NCBI RefSeq assembly: GCF_025950235.1
Contig: NZ_JAPDDT010000006.1
Span: 330,110-394,109 of the forward strand
Reading direction: 5' to 3'
DNA length: 64,000 bases
Source of the DNA: Luteolibacter arcticus
GTDB lineage: Bacteria > Verrucomicrobiota > Verrucomicrobiia > Verrucomicrobiales > Akkermansiaceae
Part shown: piece after piece, positions 1 through 8,249 of the stretch
Numbering within the stretch: position 1 is the first letter of the stretch
How the letters are laid out: every line of letters starts with the position of its first letter
Position numbers and translations under genes: made by a program
Notes under the pieces: generated by a model
Told to the model about the DNA's origin: nothing
Databases searched by the model: none
Seen by the model: the letters and a program-made list of their open reading frames with translations, nothing else

Positions 1-424
1 AGACATCGGCGGCCTCTTGGAACAGCGCGATGATGCGCGGTGCGTTCCCCAGCTTTTCACTCAGGGGATGGACCGAAAAGCCGTCCTGGGTCAGCCGCAC
101 CAGTCCGCTTTGGTCGCAGGCGATCAAGAGCGTTTCCGGATTCTCGTCGATCAGTTCCACCACCCGGGAGGTCCGCGGGCTTTTCAGCAACGGTGACCGG
201 CGCGGGAGGAATTCGATGCCATCGAAGCGGACCAAGCCCCCTTGGGTGGCCACCCATAGGAAGCCGTCCGGCCGCTGATAGATCGCGTTCACGCTGTTGT
301 GCGGCAGCCCCTCGTCGGTCTCCCACGAGCGGGTGGCGAAGCGCATGTCGCCCGTGTCCTGCGCCAGCGCGGCGGGACAGAGGATCGCCAGCAACAGCAG
401 GATCAGTTGCGGAAGGCGGGGCAT
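1..424 (-). CDS. Two-component-regulator propeller (Reg_prop) protein, N-terminal part
   Basis: Only the N-terminal 141 codons are in the window; the gene runs off the left edge. It starts with a signal peptide (MPRLPQLILLLLAILCPAAL, then AQD). The next segment contains WETDEGLPHNSV, then DGFLWVATQGGLVRFDG, the classic first blade of the seven-bladed ligand-sensing propeller found at the N terminus of hybrid histidine kinases and some GGDEF or LuxR sensors. A second blade begins near residue 90 (LLIACDQSGLVRL). The output domain lies outside the window, so kinase or other effector cannot be decided. The sensor portion should be periplasmic. A dispersed repeat lies just upstream. Confidence 0.8.
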   Translation of the reverse strand, partial: MPRLPQLILLLLAILCPAALAQDTGDMRFATRSWETDEGLPHNSVNAIYQRPDGFLWVATQGGLVRFDGIEFLPRRSPLLKSPRTSRVVELIDENPETLLIACDQSGLVRLTQDGFSVHPLSEKLGNAPRIIALFQEAADV

Positions 425-457
425 CGATCGCTTTGTAGCAGCGGAGTGGGTTTACAA

Positions 458-481
458 GGAGCGCGGAATTCGTGCTGCCCC
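458..481. repeat. Dispersed repeat copy, GGAGCGCGGAATT family
   Basis: The intergenic stretch upstream of the propeller gene carries GGAGCGCGGAATTCGTGC followed by CCCC. The core GGAGCGCGGAAT also appears near 44745, 55938 and (inverted) 56000, and a variant GGAGCACGGAATTCATGC lies near 63693. All copies are intergenic. Confidence 0.5.
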
Positions 482-583
482 GAGAGCCGGGTAACACAGC
501 TTACGAAGCGATTGGGTTTCACGGCGCTCCGCCATGCTAGGTTTGCCCACACCGACCGACAGCTACCACAATGAGTAGGGCTG

Positions 584-2812
584 TTAGAACGCTCCGTTCA
601 ACTTCCGCCCGGTCCAGAAGATGGCCAGCAGCAGCACCACCAGCGCCACGGCCGCCCAGTGCGACCACAGGGCCACGCGATTCTCAATCGGGCGGGGCTC
701 GGGCAGGGCGGTGATCTCCTTGATGAGTTCCGGGAGTTGCTCGGGTGAAATCGTCCGGCCGCGGGCAATGCGGGCCATCTCCTGCAGCACGTCGGGCCGC
801 GCCGGTTGGCCGGTTTGTTCAAGCTCCGCGCCTTGGGCGAGCAGCTTGGTTTCCACCGGCTCGGCACCGGCTTCGTCGATAGAGGCTTTCAATTGCCACT
901 CGCCCGGAAGGCTAATGCGCAGGCGGCCCGAATAGGCACCCCAGGCGGTGTCGTTCTTCTCAAGGACGACGCGCTCCTTGGTGCCGTCGGGCGCAGTGGC
1001 ATCGACATACACGTCGCCCTCCTGGAGCGGCGCGCCATTCTTGTCGAAGGCGTTCGCATTGAAGGTGACGGTGTCGCCGGGCACCGGGCGCTCCGGGGTG
1101 AAGTACAGGCGCACCCGCTGGCCGGCGGCCATGTTCCGCTGGTAGGACATCCAGCGCGCCACCTGGCCCCAGAAGCGGTAGTGATACTTGTCCTCGACGC
1201 CGCGGCGCCAACGCCAGGCGGAGTCGATGCCCATGAACAGCACCTTGCCGTTGCCCGCCGACTTGGTGACGATCAGCGGCACGGGGCCGAAGCGACCGCG
1301 GCGGTTGGCGTGCACGGCAAGCACTTCGGTGCCGCCCTTGGACTTCAGCACCGGCGCATGCCAGTGAAAGCCGGGCAAGCTGCGCCAGACATCCGGGTTC
1401 GATTCCTCGGAGTCGGCCAGCATCGTGAGGAGTGAGCCCCGGCCCTCGCCCGTCAGGGTGAGCGGCGAGGCGACCGGATCGTGCAAGCCTCCCTTGGTTT
1501 CCTCGTCGTAGATCACCGGAACCAGGTCGCCGAGCGCGGAATCTAACAGCGTGAACTGGTTGCCCTGCGGGCCGGGCATGAAGACGATACCGCTGGCCTG
1601 ATTCTCGACCAAGCCGCGCAGCAGCTCGCACTGGTCCTTGGTCAACTGGTCCGGGGCGACGCCGACGTCGCCGAGGAAGATCACATCGTATTTGGAAAGG
1701 TCCTCCGGCTTGGAGGGGAACTCCTGGATGTAGTCCGGGCCATCGCCTCTCCCGAGCTGCGGGTGGAACAGCAGGCAGGAAAGCTCGACGCCGGGGTCGC
1801 GGGACAGGGCGTTGCGCAGGTAGCGGTATTCCCAGCGCGGCAGGGTTTCGATGACCAGCACCTTGATCGACTCAGGCCGGCCGGAGAGGGTGAACTTGCG
1901 CGAGTTGTTCGCCTCGATGCGTTCGCCATCGGCCACCGGTACGGAGAGTTCGAGCGTGGACGCCCCTTCCTTCTCCAGTCGCCAGAGGATGGCATCGTAG
2001 GTGGTCTCACCGGGTGGCAGGACGATCTCCTTGGTCTTCTCGCGGCCGGCATCGTCCTTGAGGCGGACGATGGTGCGGACCTCGCGCTCCAACGAGGAAC
2101 GGATGGTGAAGGGGATCTGCACGTTCTCGCCAACGATGCCGTAGGCCGGTGCGGTCACCGCGAGCAGGTCGAGGTCGGGCAACCGCTTCTTGCTGCCGAC
2201 CGGGATCGTGAAGAGCGGCACGCCGCGCTGGAGCATCTTCTGGGCGGCCACGACCGGCGGCTGGCCAGTGTTGTAGTCGCCATCGGAGAGCAACACGGCC
2301 GCGCGGAGATTGGTTTCGTTTTCGAGCAGGTCTTCGATCGGCGAGGAAAGGTCGGTGCCTGCGAGCGCGGCGGCGGCGGGATCGGCCGGTGGTTCGCCGA
2401 AGGAGCGATCTACGAGTTCATTCTTTCCGCCATCCTCCAGCGAATCCCACAGTGGGCTATCGAGCGCGGCGCGGGTCCACTGGGCGCGGGAAACGACGCC
2501 GCGCTGTGGCGAAAGGATGTCCGGCATCTCGGCATCGAGCGTTTCCATCGACCGCGACGCGTCCCACAGGATGGCGATGCGCGGCTTGGTCTCCGGGTGG
2601 AGGATGGTGAGCCACTCCGGCTTCCACAGCAGAAGTACGACGAATAGCGTACAAACGAATCGCAAGCCTTCTAACAGGGCCGTGCGCTTCGGATGCGGGC
2701 TGCGCTTCCACGACAACACGCACAGCACGCCGACAGCCGCGAGCGCGATCAACCCGATCACCAGCGTGGCCGGGGTCGGGGTGAAATGGAGGTTGTAGAA
2801 GTGGAAAGACAA
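584..2812 (-). CDS. Membrane-anchored VWA / glutamine amidotransferase-like protein
   Basis: This 742-residue protein is the last gene of the moxR-DUF58-batA operon. Two transmembrane helices lie near the N terminus (LVIGLIALAAVGVLCVL; FVCTLFVVLLLWKP). A von Willebrand A-like domain follows (ILWDASRSM, a DxSxS MIDAS motif; AAVLLSDGDYNTG). The middle is a class I glutamine amidotransferase-like segment (VLVIETLPRWEYRYLRNAL, YDVIFLGDVG), then an Ig-like region and a C-terminal helix (WAAVALVVLLLAIFW). An ATG at 2935 would overlap the upstream gene by 118 bp. A TTG at 2812, five bases after the upstream stop, gives a hydrophobic N terminus without that overlap, so I prefer it. Family members are known from Planctomycetes and Verrucomicrobia; the biochemical role is unknown. 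Confidence 0.8.
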   Translation of the reverse strand: MSFHFYNLHFTPTPATLVIGLIALAAVGVLCVLSWKRSPHPKRTALLEGLRFVCTLFVVLLLWKPEWLTILHPETKPRIAILWDASRSMETLDAEMPDILSPQRGVVSRAQWTRAALDSPLWDSLEDGGKNELVDRSFGEPPADPAAAALAGTDLSSPIEDLLENETNLRAAVLLSDGDYNTGQPPVVAAQKMLQRGVPLFTIPVGSKKRLPDLDLLAVTAPAYGIVGENVQIPFTIRSSLEREVRTIVRLKDDAGREKTKEIVLPPGETTYDAILWRLEKEGASTLELSVPVADGERIEANNSRKFTLSGRPESIKVLVIETLPRWEYRYLRNALSRDPGVELSCLLFHPQLGRGDGPDYIQEFPSKPEDLSKYDVIFLGDVGVAPDQLTKDQCELLRGLVENQASGIVFMPGPQGNQFTLLDSALGDLVPVIYDEETKGGLHDPVASPLTLTGEGRGSLLTMLADSEESNPDVWRSLPGFHWHAPVLKSKGGTEVLAVHANRRGRFGPVPLIVTKSAGNGKVLFMGIDSAWRWRRGVEDKYHYRFWGQVARWMSYQRNMAAGQRVRLYFTPERPVPGDTVTFNANAFDKNGAPLQEGDVYVDATAPDGTKERVVLEKNDTAWGAYSGRLRISLPGEWQLKASIDEAGAEPVETKLLAQGAELEQTGQPARPDVLQEMARIARGRTISPEQLPELIKEITALPEPRPIENRVALWSHWAAVALVVLLLAIFWTGRKLNGAF

Positions 2813-2817
2813 GGCGG

Positions 2818-4806
2818 TCAGGCGTTGGACGGGCGGCCCGGAAGCGGGGCATTGGAGGCCGCGCTCTTCTTCGGCAGGCAAAGCAGCGCCTCCGACAGCA
2901 GGAAGCAGAGCATGGCGATGAGGAAGGCCTGCCACAGCGGCTGGCTGCCATTGGCCCGGGTGGTCGTGCTACGGTCCTCGAAGAAGGTGGCGTCGAGGCC
3001 CTCGAAAAGTCCCTTCGCGGCATTGTTCTCCAGCAGCTCCAGGTCGTCCTCCGCCGCCGGGCGGTTGAGGGCGAGGGTGCGCTCGCCGAAGCGGTGGATG
3101 CCTGCTTCATACGCTTCGTTCGATGGAACCGGCGCGCCGTAGTCGTCGAGCCGGATGCGGCCTTCACCGGGACGTGGCTGGGAGAGCCGGCTGCCGATGG
3201 TGGCGAGGTAGCCGGTATCGAAACGCTTTGCGCCCTCGATGACGAGACGCTGGCTGACCGGCAGCAGCACATCGGCATCGGCGAGATTCGACCACGTGTA
3301 GTCCGGCTGCGAGCTGATGAACCATGCGGTGCCACGGTCGAAGACACGGCGGGACAAGAACGGCCGGCCATCGTCCCAGCGGGCGAGGGTGGTGCCCTCG
3401 CCTTCGGGCAGGCGGCGTTTCACCGCCTTGAACCGGTCGGCGGGGACCGGCGTGCCATCGAGGCCGTCGCTCAGCAGGCCGTCGTCGTGATCCCACGAAT
3501 CGAGGATGAAGAACTTGCCCTCCTCCGACTGCGTGATGGGCGACCATTTCATGGCGGCGAAGGCAGCATCGCTGTCCTCCAGCGGGGCGAAGAACAGCAC
3601 TTGCCCACCATCGGAGAGGAAGCGGACGAGCGACTCGGCGACTTGGCCGGTGGGCAGTGGCGCGGCCCAGAAAATCGCGGCGACACCATCGAGATCGAGC
3701 CGCGAGATCTGCGCGGGATCGAGTCGTTCGACGGTCTGCCCATGGTGGCCGCCGGGCGCGGAGGCGATGGTGAGGTAGTCGGCAGCCTCGCCGGGCGGGG
3801 CGACCAACAGGCTCTTGATCGGCAGGGCCGGGCCGTAGGCGAAGAAGGCGGCATTGTCGCGGAGATTGCCATCGCCGGGAATCGAGAGCCAGCCGTAGCC
3901 GGAATCCTCGCTCGGCGGGATCGGCACGGTCTTGCGGAAGCGGAAGTTCTGGCCGGCGAGCGTGACGTTCGAGGTGCTGCGCACCCCGTTGAGCGTGGCG
4001 GTCAGTGGCAGGTTGACAGGCGCGGAGGAGTCGTCATTGCGGGTGATCTCGATGTCGAGCACGAGCTGCGCGCCGGCACGACGGGAGGAAAGCAGGCGGA
4101 TGGACTGGTTTGGCGAAGCCTCGCCGCCGAGGGAAAGGACGCGAAGCTTCGGTTGCTCGGGCAGCGAGGAAAGCGCCGCGCGGACGGACGTCCAGCGGTC
4201 GTTCTGCGGTTGCCAGCTCGTCGCCTGCATGTCGGAGGCGATCCACACCTCGGCGCGGCCCGGTGTTTCGGTAAGAAACTCGGCGGCTCGCGAGGCAAGC
4301 GTGGAAAGGTCGGCGGCGGTGTCGGTGGCAGCCGTCGAGGAGATCGAGGTGAGAACTTCCGGACTTGGCACGTCCTGCGGTTGGCCGGAGGCGCTGTCGA
4401 TGAGCACAAGCCGGGTGCCGTCGAGATCGGCGAGCGCGCTCTTCACCCGCTCCAGCGCGAGTTCGCGGCGGGGGACGGTGCCGTTCTTGGGAGTCGCCTC
4501 CATGCTCGCCGAACGGTCTAACAAAAGCACCACCAGGTCCGGCTTGCCGCCGCTCCAGCCAAGGACATTGCTGAGCAGTGGTCGCGCCGCGGCGGTGGCC
4601 AGTGCGGCGACGCCGAGGGCGCGGCAGGTGAGGATGAGGATGTGACGCAGGCGCTTTTTGCCGCGCGACTCGCGGGTGGCCTTGAGCAGGAACTGCATGG
4701 CCGCCCACATGACGGTCTTGTGCCGCCGGCGGTTGAGCAGGTGAATGACGATCGGGATCGCCGCCGCGAGCAGGCCCCAAAGCAGCAGTGGCTGGAGGAA
4801 ACTCAT
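2818..4806 (-). CDS. BatA-type protein (aerotolerance regulator N-terminal domain plus VWA)
   Basis: The 662-residue protein opens with the BatA N-terminal signature MSFLQPLLLWGLLAAAIPIVIHLLNRRR, two membrane segments flanking a basic loop. A VWA domain follows, with a MIDAS-like DRSASM near residue 97. A DUF4159/GATase-like middle (residues about 300-450) and a C-terminal membrane helix (LWQAFLIAMLCFLLSEALL) complete it. Its ATG overlaps the DUF58 stop by four bases (ATGA), so the two are translationally coupled. In this operon type, MoxR, DUF58 and VWA proteins are thought to act together as a membrane chaperone or enzyme-maturation system; the client here is not known. Confidence 0.85.
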   Translation of the reverse strand: MSFLQPLLLWGLLAAAIPIVIHLLNRRRHKTVMWAAMQFLLKATRESRGKKRLRHILILTCRALGVAALATAAARPLLSNVLGWSGGKPDLVVLLLDRSASMEATPKNGTVPRRELALERVKSALADLDGTRLVLIDSASGQPQDVPSPEVLTSISSTAATDTAADLSTLASRAAEFLTETPGRAEVWIASDMQATSWQPQNDRWTSVRAALSSLPEQPKLRVLSLGGEASPNQSIRLLSSRRAGAQLVLDIEITRNDDSSAPVNLPLTATLNGVRSTSNVTLAGQNFRFRKTVPIPPSEDSGYGWLSIPGDGNLRDNAAFFAYGPALPIKSLLVAPPGEAADYLTIASAPGGHHGQTVERLDPAQISRLDLDGVAAIFWAAPLPTGQVAESLVRFLSDGGQVLFFAPLEDSDAAFAAMKWSPITQSEEGKFFILDSWDHDDGLLSDGLDGTPVPADRFKAVKRRLPEGEGTTLARWDDGRPFLSRRVFDRGTAWFISSQPDYTWSNLADADVLLPVSQRLVIEGAKRFDTGYLATIGSRLSQPRPGEGRIRLDDYGAPVPSNEAYEAGIHRFGERTLALNRPAAEDDLELLENNAAKGLFEGLDATFFEDRSTTTRANGSQPLWQAFLIAMLCFLLSEALLCLPKKSAASNAPLPGRPSNA

Positions 4807-5699
4807 GAGTGGCCTTTTTTCGGCAAGCGTGCGGTCAGGAAGTCACGCAACAGCGGCTCCAGGGGTGTGTTCGTCGGGACCAGTTGGTAGTCCGCCGCGG
4901 CGTCGTGGCACTTGACCTTCACCGTCGCGAGGAAGTCGCGCAGGGCGCGATGATAGTCGTCGGCAATCAGCGTGGGCTCCACGACCAGCGAGGTGCCGTC
5001 TTCCATGTCCACGAAGCGGTGCGGGCGATCGAACTCGAAGCCGAGCTCCTGCGGGTCCATCAGGTGGAAGACGCAGATGTCGTGCTTGCGATAGCGGAGG
5101 TGCTGGAGGGCGTCCGAAAAGGCCTGTGGGTCGGTGAAGAGGTCGGAAAGAATGACGACGAAGGCGCGCTGGCCGATCTTTTCCGCGATGGTGTGCAGCG
5201 CGGGTACAAGGCCGGTTTCGCCGGATGGCTCGAGCTTTCCGAGCGTGTCGAAGATGTGCTGCAAATGCGCGGGGCGGCGGCTCGGCGGCACTTCAAGGTG
5301 GAGCTTGTCGGTGCAGACCGACAGGCCGGCGGCGTCGCCTTGGTTGACGAGCAGGTAGGCCAGCGAGGCCGCGATGCGATTGGCATAGGCGATCTTCGAC
5401 TCGCCTTGGCCGTGGAATTTCATCGAGCCCGATGCATCCACCACGAAGTAGGCGCGGAGGTTGGTATCGGCCTCGAATTCCTTGATGTAAAACCGGTCGG
5501 AACGGGCGAAGGCCTTCCAGTCCAAGCGGCGGGTGTCATCACCTGGGACATACTTGCGATACTCCGCGAATTCCACCGACGACCCGCGGTGCGGCGAGCG
5601 GTGCTTGCCGGCCACATTGCCAAGCATCGGCACCCGCGTCTCCACCGGGATAGAGCCGAGCCGGGCAAGCAGGCCGCTGTCCAGAAAGTCATACTTCAT
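4803..5699 (-). CDS. DUF58 domain protein
   Basis: The 298-residue protein carries the DUF58 hallmark (VEFAEYRKYVPGDDTRRLDW, residues about 43-62) followed by a degenerate VWA domain (YFVVDASGSMKF, DxSxS). It has no clear membrane helix and should be cytoplasmic or peripheral. I chose ATG 5699 (MKYDFLDSGLL) because family members start at this sequence. The alternative ATG at 5732 would draw its codons from the inverted-repeat flank of the upstream insertion. The gene is coupled to the BatA gene by a 4-bp overlap. The moxR gene expected directly upstream is separated from it by the four-helix-bundle cassette. Confidence 0.88.
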   Translation of the reverse strand: MKYDFLDSGLLARLGSIPVETRVPMLGNVAGKHRSPHRGSSVEFAEYRKYVPGDDTRRLDWKAFARSDRFYIKEFEADTNLRAYFVVDASGSMKFHGQGESKIAYANRIAASLAYLLVNQGDAAGLSVCTDKLHLEVPPSRRPAHLQHIFDTLGKLEPSGETGLVPALHTIAEKIGQRAFVVILSDLFTDPQAFSDALQHLRYRKHDICVFHLMDPQELGFEFDRPHRFVDMEDGTSLVVEPTLIADDYHRALRDFLATVKVKCHDAAADYQLVPTNTPLEPLLRDFLTARLPKKGHS

Positions 5700-5715
5700 T
5701 GCGCAAAATCGGCCC

Positions 5716-5752
5716 TCAGAGACCAGAGACAAGAAACCAGAGACCAGAAGAA
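5716..5752 (+). repeat. Left terminal inverted repeat of the four-helix-bundle cassette
   Basis: The sequence contains AGAGACCAGAGACAAGAAAC followed by CAGAGACCAGAAGAAA. It matches the reverse complement of 6128-6161, with the AGAGACCAGA and GAAACCAGA words exchanged in order. Confidence 0.75.
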
Positions 5753-5757
5753 AGGCA

Positions 5758-6126
5758 TCATGATTCGTGGCCGACTTTTTGCATGAGGCCGGAAAGCATC
5801 CGCGAAATCTCGCGGGTTTCCTCGATCATGGAGTCTGTTTTGGCGAAGGGATCGAGGCCAAGCTCCCGGCAGACCTCGCGATGAACCATGAGTTGGGTCC
5901 GCAATTCGCCGCAGGAGCCCTTGCTGTAGCCGAGAAAGCGGCAGAAATCGGCGTCGCTTGGTCGTTCAGCTCCTTCGGCAATGTTTGAGGGGATCGAAAG
6001 TGCTGACCGCTGGATCTGGTCTTTCAGCGCGAAGTCGCGGGAACCGTGAGAAGCCACAAAGACGTCGACCGCCAGACGGCAGCCGCGCCGCCAAACCTCT
6101 AGGTTCTCAAAGTTGTGTGAGTGCAT
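5758..6126 (-). CDS. Four-helix-bundle protein (S23 / 23S rRNA IVS-protein family, TIGR02436-like)
   Basis: The 122-residue protein starts MHSHNFENLEVWRRGCRLAVDVF and contains FALKDQIQRSALSIPSNIAEG (residues about 38-58), the strongly conserved core of this family, plus the downstream GYSKGSCGELRTQL motif. These proteins form pentameric basic bundles and are relatives of the Avd accessory protein of diversity-generating retroelements; their function when encoded alone is unknown. An upstream in-frame TTG at 6162 would translate the inverted repeat (RDQKPEARDQK), so I chose ATG 6126. No reverse transcriptase or variable repeat is present in the window, which argues against a DGR here. Confidence 0.85.
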   Translation of the reverse strand: MHSHNFENLEVWRRGCRLAVDVFVASHGSRDFALKDQIQRSALSIPSNIAEGAERPSDADFCRFLGYSKGSCGELRTQLMVHREVCRELGLDPFAKTDSMIEETREISRMLSGLMQKVGHES

Positions 6127-6127
6127 T

Positions 6128-6161
6128 TTCTGGTCTCTTGCTTCTGGTTTCTGGTCTCTCA
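6128..6161 (-). repeat. Right terminal inverted repeat of the four-helix-bundle cassette
   Basis: Read on the minus strand it is TTGAGAGACCAGAAACCAGA followed by AGCAAGAGACCAGAAAA. It starts at the TGA stop of moxR (6159-6161) and ends two bases before the cassette ATG. Confidence 0.75.
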
Positions 6162-7208
6162 ATCTTCGCGCATTTCGGCGATCAGTCGCTCGACAACTTT
6201 CTTCGAGGTCATGCCTTGGGATTCGGCGGCGAAGTTGGTGATCACGCGGTGGCCGAGGACCGGGACGGCGACAGCTTCGAGGTCCTCGAGGCTGGCCATG
6301 TAGCTGCCGCGGAGGGCAGCGCGGGCTTTGGAGCCGAGCACAAGATACTGCACCGCGCGCGGGCCGGCACCCCAGGCGACGTAGTCCTTGATCCAGGCGG
6401 GCGCTTCCGGTGTGCCGGGGCGGGTCTTGCGGACGATCGAGACGGCGTAGTCGTAGAGGTGCTCCGGCACCGGCATGCGGCGGACGAGTTGCTGGTAGGC
6501 CAAGACGGCGTGGCCATCCAGCAGGTGATTGAGCGTGGTGCGGGCGGTGCCGGTGGTTTCCCGGGCGATCCGCTTTTCTTCCTCCCGGCTCGGGTAGTCG
6601 ACCTCGATCAGGAACATGAAGCGGTCGAGCTGTGCTTCGGGCAGGGGATAGGTGCCTTCCTGCTCGACCGGGTTTTGCGTCGCGAGCACGAAGAACGGCG
6701 GCTGGAGATCGTAGCTGCGGCCCAGCACGGTGACCTTGAGCTCCTGCATCGCCTCCAGCATGGCGGACTGGGTCTTGGCCGGGGCACGGTTGATTTCATC
6801 CGCCAGCACGATATTCGCGAATACCGGGCCGCGGACGAATTCGAACTCGCGGCGGCCGCCGACGCCGGATTCCTGGATGATGTCGGTGCCGGTGATGTCG
6901 GCCGGCATCAGGTCCGGGGTGAACTGGATGCGGTTGAAGGTCAGGTCGAAGGTCTTGGCGACGGAGGAAACCAGCAGCGTTTTCGCAAGGCCGGGAACGC
7001 CCATCAGCAGGGCGTGGCCCTTTGCAAACAGGCAGATGGCGAGCTGCTCGATGACCCGCTCCTGGCCGATGATCGCCTTGCCGAGTTCCGCCTTCAGGGC
7101 GCCGTAGGTTTTGCCGAGCTGGTCAATGGCCGCCACATCGTCGGGCGGGAGCTGGTGATCCGAATAACTGGTGGGGACGACGGGTGGGTCGGCGATGGTT
7201 TCTTCCAT
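6159..7208 (-). CDS. MoxR-family AAA+ ATPase
   Basis: The 349-residue protein carries Walker A GVPGLAKT (near residue 73), Walker B VLADEINRA and the MoxR-typical AKTQSAMLEAMQE helix, sensor 1 (LATQNPVEQEGTYPLPEAQLDRF) and the C-terminal lid. This is the full family length. MoxR ATPases work as chaperones with VWA-domain partners, here the DUF58, BatA-like and VWA/GATase proteins encoded downstream. It is the first gene of the operon; no promoter was resolved in the 112-bp divergent gap to the DUF1080 gene. The stop codon coincides with the right end of an inserted cassette. Confidence 0.93.
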   Translation of the reverse strand: MEETIADPPVVPTSYSDHQLPPDDVAAIDQLGKTYGALKAELGKAIIGQERVIEQLAICLFAKGHALLMGVPGLAKTLLVSSVAKTFDLTFNRIQFTPDLMPADITGTDIIQESGVGGRREFEFVRGPVFANIVLADEINRAPAKTQSAMLEAMQELKVTVLGRSYDLQPPFFVLATQNPVEQEGTYPLPEAQLDRFMFLIEVDYPSREEEKRIARETTGTARTTLNHLLDGHAVLAYQQLVRRMPVPEHLYDYAVSIVRKTRPGTPEAPAWIKDYVAWGAGPRAVQYLVLGSKARAALRGSYMASLEDLEAVAVPVLGHRVITNFAAESQGMTSKKVVERLIAEMRED

Positions 7209-7320
7209 GTAAGCGGGCGGTTTGCGGAATTTCAGCGAAGCTAGAGAGGGGTCTCGTTTTGTCGAGAATGATGAACCAAATGCGACTTGTGAGGGAGGGG
7301 CTAGCAGTCAGGCTGCCAGT

Positions 7321-7968
7321 ATGCTACGCCAACTTCTCCTCTCCGCGTTCATCGCGGGTGCCGCCTCCGCGAAAGAGGCCGCCTGGACCTCGCTTTTCGA
7401 CGGGAAATCCCTCTCCGGCTGGGTCGCGGCCAAGGGGGGGAAGCCGGGCGACGGCTGGAAGGTCGAGGACGGCTGCATCCACCGGGCCGGGAAGGGCGGG
7501 GATATCCTCAGCGAGAAGGAGTACAAGGATTTCGAATTCGAGTTTGAGTGGAAGATCTCCGCGAAGGGTAACAGCGGCGTGAAATACCGGGTGCAAAAGT
7601 CGCCTGCCGGCTGGCTGGGCCCGGAATATCAGGTGCTGGATGACGCCGGACACCCGAATGGCAAGGTTGCGGACACCACGGCCGGCTCCCTTTACGAAAT
7701 CGCCCCGGCCGCCAAGGACAAGGACCTCAAGCCGGCCGGCGAGTGGAATGTTTCCAAGATCGTGGCCAAGGGCACCGTGCTGGAGCATTGGCTCAACGGG
7801 AAGCTGGCGGTGAAGATCGACACAGCCGGCAAGGAGTGGCCGGAGCTGAAAAAGGCCAGCAAGTTTGCGAAGTTCGATGATTTCGCCGGCCCGGCTGCAG
7901 GGAAACTCCTGCTACAGGACCACGATGATGAGGTCTGGTTTCGGAATCTGCGGATTCGGGAGCTTTGA
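7321..7968 (+). CDS. Secreted DUF1080 (3-keto-disaccharide hydrolase fold) protein
   Basis: The 215-residue protein has a signal peptide (MLRQLLLSAFIAGAASAKEA) and then the DUF1080 core: WTSLFDGKSLSGWV, DFEFEFEWKISAKGNSGVKYRV, GPEYQVLDD and a C-terminal DDEVWFRNLRIREL. The concanavalin-like fold is widespread in Planctomycetes and Verrucomicrobia; some members act on 3-keto sugars, but the substrate here is unknown. I chose ATG 7321 because it begins the signal peptide; an upstream in-frame ATG at 7222 would add 33 polar residues before it. The gene is divergent from moxR. Confidence 0.9.
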   Translation: MLRQLLLSAFIAGAASAKEAAWTSLFDGKSLSGWVAAKGGKPGDGWKVEDGCIHRAGKGGDILSEKEYKDFEFEFEWKISAKGNSGVKYRVQKSPAGWLGPEYQVLDDAGHPNGKVADTTAGSLYEIAPAAKDKDLKPAGEWNVSKIVAKGTVLEHWLNGKLAVKIDTAGKEWPELKKASKFAKFDDFAGPAAGKLLLQDHDDEVWFRNLRIREL

Positions 7969-7970
7969 GC

Positions 7971-8003
7971 GGAGAACAACGAAATCGGCGAAACGAGCGA
8001 AAT
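7971..8003 (-). repeat. Dispersed intergenic repeat (TTTCGCTCGTTTCG family), copy 1
   Basis: On the minus strand the sequence reads ATTTCGCTCGTTTCG, a 4-nt variable spot, then TTTCGTTGTTCTCC. It is nearly identical to the copy at 36458-36490. A shorter copy (ATTTCGCTCGTTTCGT) lies in opposite orientation at 8045-8060, so the pair could also form a hairpin downstream of the DUF1080 gene. Confidence 0.6.
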
Positions 8004-8133
8004 GGGAAGGGCGGGGGAGTTCCCGGTGCTTTCAAATTTCGTCTATTTCGCTCGTTTCGTGGTCGATTCCTCCGATCTTCCCCCAATCCCGAAGGCTCGT
8101 GAAATTCTTCACCGGAAAATTTCGATTTCCCAC

Positions 8134-8161
8134 TTGCCAGAGGGGTCGCGTCTGCTAAACA
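8134..8161 (+). promoter_or_regulatory. Candidate promoter for the rpsM-rpsK-rpsD operon
   Basis: TTGCCA at 8134-8139 and TAAACA at 8156-8161 are 16 bp apart, and TG one base upstream of the second box resembles an extended -10. The leader that follows carries a perfect tandem duplication of ATTCACGTCT at 8191-8210. Assigned by eye only. Confidence 0.35.
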
Positions 8162-8249
8162 GCCCGCCCGCTTCGGAGGGCCGGACGCGTATTCACGTCT
8201 ATTCACGTCTTTCCTCTCTAAATCGGATCTCCGCTCACCACAGCATCAC

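Larger units (their letters stand above)
5716..6161 (-). mobile_element. Four-helix-bundle gene cassette with terminal inverted repeats inside the moxR operon
   Basis: A 446-bp segment separates moxR from its operon partner DUF58. Its left flank (5716-5752, plus strand) and right flank (6128-6161, minus strand) are imperfect inverted repeats built from AGAGACCAGA and GAAACCAGA words. The only gene inside is a four-helix-bundle (S23/IVS-type) ORF. The right repeat begins within the moxR stop codon, so the cassette inserted without disrupting moxR. Four-helix-bundle proteins of this family are also known inside intervening sequences of 23S rRNA genes, which likewise have inverted-repeat ends. 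Mobility is inference: no transposase is encoded and no target duplication was resolved. Confidence 0.6.

Noticed and set aside
5716..6161. CRISPR-like short repeats of AGAGACCAGA
   Set aside because: The words are irregularly spaced and arranged as two inverted flanks with one gene between them, without unique spacers.
5758..6162. Diversity-generating retroelement suggested by the Avd-like four-helix protein
   Set aside because: No reverse transcriptase, template repeat or variable target gene is present nearby.
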